9,768 nucleotides of DNA, taken from contig JAGQYU010000051.1 of the NCBI GenBank assembly GCA_020435885.1, forward strand, positions 1 through 9,768, given 5' to 3'. The notes below the pieces were generated by a model that searched no databases, was not told the DNA's origin, and was given only the letters and a program-made list of their open reading frames with translations. This document shows positions 6,535 through 9,768 of the stretch, in pieces; positions within the stretch are counted from its first letter, which is position 1; each line of letters begins with the position of its first letter. This DNA is from Flavobacteriaceae bacterium (lineage in GTDB: Bacteria; Bacteroidota; Bacteroidia; Flavobacteriales; Flavobacteriaceae). The position numbers and the translations under genes were made by a program.

Positions 6535-6584
6535 GAAAGGGATTATGAATTAAGGCTTATCCTTCGATAATCTAACATCCTTTC
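6535..6584 (-). promoter_or_regulatory. Candidate structured mRNA leader of rpsD (possible S4 autoregulation site)
   Basis: This lies in the 83-nt rpsK-rpsD gap (6519-6601), far longer than the other gaps here. In the minus-strand RNA, GAAAGG (from 6584) pairs with CCUUUC (6540-6535), and AU/AU extends the stem past one bulged C. Inside it, UUAUC (6570-6566) and GAUAA (6561-6557) form a hairpin with a GAAG loop. AAGG and CCUU inside can pair in a competing way, as a switch or pseudoknot would need. The 3' arm ends 16 nt before the AUG. S4 is a known autorepressor in other bacteria. The role here is inference, and the pairings were found by eye. Confidence 0.4.
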
Positions 6585-6601
6585 GGTTAAAATTTAATTA
6601 A

Positions 6602-6997
6602 TTATACTCTTCTTCTTTTTGGTGGACGGCATCCGTTGTGTGGTAGTGGAGTAACATCTACAATTTCTGTTACTTCAATACCTGCATTATGGATTGATCT
6701 GATAGCTGATTCTCTACCATTTCCTGGTCCTTTAACGTAAACTTTTACTTTTCTCAATCCTGCTTCATAAGCTACTTGAGAGCAATCCTCTGCAGCCATT
6801 TGTGCAGCATAAGGAGTATTCTTTTTAGAACCTCTAAATCCTTGCTTACCAGCTGAAGACCAAGAAATTACATCTCCTTTTTTGTTGGTCAAAGATATAA
6901 TGATATTATTGAATGTAGCATTGATATGTGCTTCGCCAATAGCATCAATAATAACTTTACGTTTTTTTACACTTGATTTTGTATTCGATTTCGCCAT
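6602..6997 (-). CDS. rpsK: 30S ribosomal protein S11
   Basis: Small-subunit platform protein that helps shape the mRNA path near the E site. It is 131 aa (about 129 in E. coli). A Lys/Ser-rich start (1-14) is followed by the conserved core: GEAHINATFNNIIISLTN (21-38), SSAGKQGFRGSKKNTPYAAQ (47-66), and VKGPGNGRESAIRSIHNAG (88-106). The C-terminal signature THIS-family ending is seen as PLPHNGCRPPKRRRV (117-131). It starts 13 nt after rpsM; the next gene, rpsD, follows after an unusually long 83-nt gap. Confidence 0.98.
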   Translation of the reverse strand: MAKSNTKSSVKKRKVIIDAIGEAHINATFNNIIISLTNKKGDVISWSSAGKQGFRGSKKNTPYAAQMAAEDCSQVAYEAGLRKVKVYVKGPGNGRESAIRSIHNAGIEVTEIVDVTPLPHNGCRPPKRRRV

Positions 6998-7010
6998 AAC
7001 AAATTAGCTA

Positions 7011-7385
7011 TTATTTAGTTGCCTTTTTCTTATTAGCAACAGTTTTTCTTTTACCTTTTCTTGTCCTAGAGTTGTTTTTGGTTTTTTGACCTCTTAAAGG
7101 CAATCCTGCTCTGTGGCGGATACCTCTATAACAACCAATATCCATTAAACGTTTAATGTTCAATTGAGTTTCAGAACGAAGTTCACCCTCAATAGTGTAC
7201 TTGGCTACCTGCTCTCTGATTCGGCTGATCTCATCATCAGTCCAATCATTAACTTTAGTATCTTCGCTTACTTTTGCATCTGCTAAAATTTCTTTAGCTC
7301 TACTATCACCAATACCAAAGATGTAAGTTAATGCAATAACTCCTCTTTTGTTTTTTGGTACGTCAATTCCTGCTATTCTTGCCAT
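7011..7385 (-). CDS. rpsM: 30S ribosomal protein S13
   Basis: Small-subunit head protein that bridges to the 50S subunit and contacts P-site tRNA through its tail. The protein is 124 aa (118 in E. coli). It opens with MARIAGIDVPKNKRGVIALT. The helix-hairpin-helix region YIFGIGDSRAKEILA is at 21-35, and the signature CYRGIRHRAGLPLRGQKTK at 85-103 leads into NSRTRKGKRKTVANKKKATK, a basic C-terminal tail. It starts 2 nt after the rpmJ stop, so the two are probably translationally coupled. The order infA-rpmJ-rpsM-rpsK-rpsD-rpoA-rplQ is the common one outside the gamma-proteobacteria. Confidence 0.98.
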   Translation of the reverse strand: MARIAGIDVPKNKRGVIALTYIFGIGDSRAKEILADAKVSEDTKVNDWTDDEISRIREQVAKYTIEGELRSETQLNIKRLMDIGCYRGIRHRAGLPLRGQKTKNNSRTRKGKRKTVANKKKATK

Positions 7386-7387
7386 AA

Positions 7388-7504
7388 TTATCCTTGTCTT
7401 TGTTTAAATCTAGGATTCTTTTTGTTGATTACATATAATCTGCCTTTTCTGCGAACTATTTTGCATTCGGCACTTCTTTTCTTTACTGATGCTCTAACTT
7501 TCAT
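7388..7504 (-). CDS. rpmJ: 50S ribosomal protein L36, zinc-free form
   Basis: Small 23S rRNA-binding protein of the 50S subunit. Translating from the ATG at 7504 gives 38 aa beginning MKVRASVKKRSAECKIVRRK and ending NPRFKQRQG, a full-length match to the family. The usual zinc ribbon (Cys11, Cys14, Cys27, His32 in the C-plus form) is lost: only Cys14 remains, with Ser at 11 and Lys/Asn-rich residues around 27-32. It is therefore the C-minus type, common in Bacteroidota as the normal L36 copy. It sits 10 nt after infA and 2 nt before rpsM. Confidence 0.97.
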   Translation of the reverse strand: MKVRASVKKRSAECKIVRRKGRLYVINKKNPRFKQRQG

Positions 7505-7514
7505 CGTTAAATTT

Positions 7515-7730
7515 TTAGTATCTGTAAGTTATACGAGCCTTAGATAAATCATAAGGGCTCATTTCTAATTTTACTTTATCACCCGGTAAAAGCTTTATGT
7601 AATGCATACGCATTTTACCAGAAATATGTGCTGTAACAATATGACCATTCTCTAGTTCAACTCGAAACATAGCATTAGATAATGCTTCTATAATTGTTCC
7701 GTCTTGTTCTATTGCTTGTTGTTTTGCCAT
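7515..7730 (-). CDS. infA: Translation initiation factor IF-1
   Basis: Binds the 30S A site and works with IF-2 and IF-3 in start-codon selection. The 71-aa protein is one S1-type OB fold, family length. Recognisable parts are AIEQDGTIIEALSNAMFRVE (6-25), ENGHIVTAHISGKMRMHYIK (27-46) and the end LLPGDKVKLEMSPYDLSKARITYRY, all very close to the family consensus. It starts 2 nt after the secY stop. Many Bacteroidota have map (methionine aminopeptidase) between secY and infA; it is absent here and must be elsewhere in the genome. Confidence 0.98.
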   Translation of the reverse strand: MAKQQAIEQDGTIIEALSNAMFRVELENGHIVTAHISGKMRMHYIKLLPGDKVKLEMSPYDLSKARITYRY

Positions 7731-7732
7731 AA

Positions 7733-9070
7733 TTAAGCTACAGATTTTCTTTTGGTTCCAGTTTTCATTAAACCATCATAATGACGATTTAACAAGTGTG
7801 AATTTATTTGTTGAATGGTATCAATTGCAACTCCAACCATAATCAACAATGAAGTTCCTCCATAAAATACAGCCCACCCTGCTTGTACACCTGCCTGTAC
7901 GATCAACGCCGGCAGAACAGCTAATGCTGCTAAAAATATAGAACCGGGTAGTGTAATTCTTGATAATATAGCATCTAAATGATCTGCTGTTTCTTTTCCT
8001 GGTCTGATACCCGGTAAAAAACCTCCACTTCTTTTAAGATCATCAGCCATTTTATTGGTAGGTATTGTTATTGCAGTATAAAAATAACTAAAAACAATAA
8101 TCAATATCGCAAATACTAAATTATACCAAAAACCAAATATATTTTTAAATGGCAAGCCTATTGCCTGAACTGTTTCATTGTTTGAATTTGCTAACAATGC
8201 TGGTAAAAACATCAATGCTTGTGCAAAGATAATTGGCATCACACCAGCTGAATTCAATTTCAATGGAATATATTGTCTTGCTCCGGCCACATCTTGAATA
8301 TTCCCCGCAACTGTTCTTCTAGCATACTGTACTGCTATTTTTCTCACAGCAGTAACCAAGAAAACTGATAATAAAATAACTACTAGCCAAACTACAACTT
8401 CAATAAATATCATCAACGCTCCACCATTACCTTGCTCAGTTCTTGAAGAAACCTCTTGTATAAAAGTAGCAGGAAGTCTAGCTATGATACCAATCATAAT
8501 TAATAATGATATTCCGTTACCAATACCTTTATCAGTAATTCTTTCTCCTAACCACATAGCAAATACAGTTCCTGTAGTCAACAACAATATTGATGAGAAC
8601 CAGAAAGTAAGACCTCTACCCAATAAAAATGCACTTTCAGGTATACCTAAACTTGGTAAACTTGCAATATAAGCAGGCGCTTGGACTAACAATATACCAA
8701 TGGTTAACCATCTGGTGATCTGGTTTATCTTCTTCCTTCCGCTTTCTCCTTCTTTTTGGAGTTTCTGTAAATATGGAACGGCTATACCCATCAACTGAAC
8801 CACAATAGAGGCAGAGATATAAGGCATAATTCCAAGTGCCATTACTGAAGCTTGTGCAAAAGCACCTCCTGTAAAAGCATTTAATAAACCAAGTAAATTA
8901 TTAGCATCGGTAGTATTCTGTAAACCGGTTAGCTGAGTTGGGTCTATACCAGGAAGTGGCAATTGAGCGGCTAAGCGATAAACAACCATTAATCCTAATG
9001 TAAGGATAATCTTGTTTCTTAGCTCCTCAATTTTCCAAATATCTTGTATAGTTTGTATAAAATTTTTCAT
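7733..9070 (-). CDS. secY: Protein translocase channel subunit SecY
   Basis: Inner-membrane channel of the Sec translocon (with SecE and SecG), used for secretion by SecA and for membrane insertion by ribosomes. The protein is 445 aa with about ten hydrophobic segments. Landmarks are the first segment near 20-37 with PLPGID (38-43), the second-helix region ALGIMPYISASIVVQL (78-93), and signature GERITDKGIGNGISLLIMIG (175-194). NSAGVMPIIFAQA (273-285) and the C5 loop GGFLPGIRPGKET (349-361) follow; its Arg356 is the conserved residue needed for SecA-driven transport. The C-terminus is a short basic tail (TGTKRKSVA). It is 14 nt after rplO and 2 nt before infA, the normal spc-operon place. Confidence 0.99.
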   Translation of the reverse strand: MKNFIQTIQDIWKIEELRNKIILTLGLMVVYRLAAQLPLPGIDPTQLTGLQNTTDANNLLGLLNAFTGGAFAQASVMALGIMPYISASIVVQLMGIAVPYLQKLQKEGESGRKKINQITRWLTIGILLVQAPAYIASLPSLGIPESAFLLGRGLTFWFSSILLLTTGTVFAMWLGERITDKGIGNGISLLIMIGIIARLPATFIQEVSSRTEQGNGGALMIFIEVVVWLVVILLSVFLVTAVRKIAVQYARRTVAGNIQDVAGARQYIPLKLNSAGVMPIIFAQALMFLPALLANSNNETVQAIGLPFKNIFGFWYNLVFAILIIVFSYFYTAITIPTNKMADDLKRSGGFLPGIRPGKETADHLDAILSRITLPGSIFLAALAVLPALIVQAGVQAGWAVFYGGTSLLIMVGVAIDTIQQINSHLLNRHYDGLMKTGTKRKSVA

Positions 9071-9084
9071 CTATATAACAAAGA

Positions 9085-9537
9085 TTATAGAGTTACTGCT
9101 TCACCTCCGGCTTTTTCTATAGCTGCTTTTGCTGTTGCAGTAAACTTATGTGCTGAAACATTTAATTTAGCTTTCAACTCTCCTCTACCTAATATTTTTA
9201 CAAGATCACTCTTACGTACTAGACCATTTTCAACTAAAGATTCCATTGTAACTGTATCTTTAATTTTTCCATTATCTACTAAGGCTTGCAAAGTATCAAG
9301 GTTTACTCCTTGGTATTCAACTCTGTTAATGTTTTTGAAACCAAATTTAGGAACACGTCTTTGTAATGGCATTTGACCTCCTTCAAAACCGATCTTTTTA
9401 GAATATCCTGAACGAGATTTGGCACCTTTATGACCTTTTGCGGCTGTACCACCTTTACCAGATCCTTGACCTCTACCTACTCTTTTACCTTTATTTTTAA
9501 CTGAACCTTTTGCAGGTTGTAAGTTATTTAATTCCAT
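9085..9537 (-). CDS. rplO: 50S ribosomal protein L15
   Basis: Late-assembly 50S protein that binds 23S rRNA. The protein is 150 aa, near the usual 144-150. The long Gly/Lys-rich N-terminal extension that threads into rRNA is clear (GSVKNKGKRVGRGQGSGKGG, 11-30, continuing to GFEGGQMPLQRRVPKFGFKN at 50-69). The globular C-terminal part ends in the family-typical AKLNVSAHKFTATAKAAIEKAGG. It starts 9 nt after rpmD and ends 14 nt before secY. Confidence 0.98.
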   Translation of the reverse strand: MELNNLQPAKGSVKNKGKRVGRGQGSGKGGTAAKGHKGAKSRSGYSKKIGFEGGQMPLQRRVPKFGFKNINRVEYQGVNLDTLQALVDNGKIKDTVTMESLVENGLVRKSDLVKILGRGELKAKLNVSAHKFTATAKAAIEKAGGEAVTL

Positions 9538-9546
9538 AACTGTATC

Positions 9547-9729
9547 TTATTTAACTTCTTCTACAGAAATTAAGTGTTTAACTTTATTAACCATACCAAG
9601 GATAGCTGGGGTAGCTTCATGCTCCACAACTTGTTCCATTTTGTGTAACCCTAAAGCCTCTAATGTTCTTTTTTGATCTTGAGGACGTTTTATCTTACTG
9701 CGTACTTGCTTAACTCTAATTTTTTTCAT
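9547..9729 (-). CDS. rpmD: 50S ribosomal protein L30
   Basis: Small 50S protein contacting 23S rRNA. The 60-aa product has the family length and layout: IRVKQVRSKIKRPQDQKRTL (4-23), then LEALGLHKMEQVVEHEATPAI (23-43) and MVNKVKHLISVEEV at the end. Unlike most starts in this window it has a Shine-Dalgarno-like AAGGA about 8 nt upstream of the ATG, unusual for Bacteroidota. It starts 12 nt after the rpsE stop and lies directly before rplO, its normal place. Confidence 0.97.
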   Translation of the reverse strand: MKKIRVKQVRSKIKRPQDQKRTLEALGLHKMEQVVEHEATPAILGMVNKVKHLISVEEVK

Positions 9730-9741
9730 CGTTTTGTCCTT

Positions 9742-9768
9742 TTATCCGTTAAATACTTTTTCTAAAGA
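9742..9768 (-). CDS. rpsE: 30S ribosomal protein S5, last 8 codons only
   Basis: The minus strand from the window edge reads SLEKVFNG followed by TAA. Bacteroidota S5 proteins end in a very similar SLEEVFNG-like sequence, and rpsE is the normal neighbour upstream of rpmD in the spc operon. Both the ending and the position support the call. The rest of the gene lies outside the window. Confidence 0.85.
   Translation of the reverse strand, partial: SLEKVFNG

Noticed and set aside
8484..9376. Plus-strand open frames opposite secY and rplO
   Set aside because: The 110-aa frame is mirror sequence of L15 and the start of SecY; nothing marks it as real.

Overview
The window is a stretch of a Bacteroidota chromosome with all genes on the minus strand, so the biological order runs from high to low coordinates. 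Several features point to Bacteroidota: low GC, few Shine-Dalgarno sequences, two exact matches to the Bacteroidetes -7 promoter element TAnnTTTG, Cys-poor S4 and L36 proteins, and the order rplQ-carA-eno-citrate synthase behind the ribosomal cluster. That last order is what I remember from Flavobacteriia and relatives. I cannot fix the family.

Region 1 (9768 to 4402) is the end of the spc operon joined to the alpha operon: rpsE (last 8 codons), rpmD, rplO, secY, infA, rpmJ, rpsM, rpsK, rpsD, rpoA, rplQ. It encodes ribosomal proteins, the SecY translocon channel, IF-1 and the RNA polymerase alpha subunit. Spacers are 2 to 21 nt, except for an 83-nt gap before rpsD. That gap can fold into a closing stem around a hairpin and is a candidate S4 autoregulatory leader. 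No map gene lies between secY and infA. rplQ ends at a strong intrinsic terminator.

Region 2 (4375 to 3586) is the odd part. It holds a single gene for a short exported protein of unknown function, lying between two nearly identical (37 of 38 bases) terminator hairpins. The layout looks like a module inserted between rplQ and carA that carries, or was created with, a second copy of the rplQ terminator.

Region 3 (3580 to 1) holds carA (small subunit of carbamoyl-phosphate synthase), eno (enolase) and the 5' two thirds of a citrate synthase of the mitochondrial-like type I. An exact TAnnTTTG element overlaps the upstream TTG that would give the longest carA reading frame, so I place the carA start at a GTG 24 nt further in. 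eno ends in a strong intrinsic terminator. The citrate synthase gene has its own promoter, with a perfect 14-bp palindrome centred about 42 bp upstream of the inferred transcription start and a second perfect inverted repeat 28 bp further up, which suggests control by a dimeric regulator.

Most of the window is conserved housekeeping sequence. I see no mobile element, CRISPR array, tRNA or rRNA. The points worth a second look are the terminator-flanked orphan gene, the rpsD leader, the carA start and the operator-like palindromes upstream of the citrate synthase gene.
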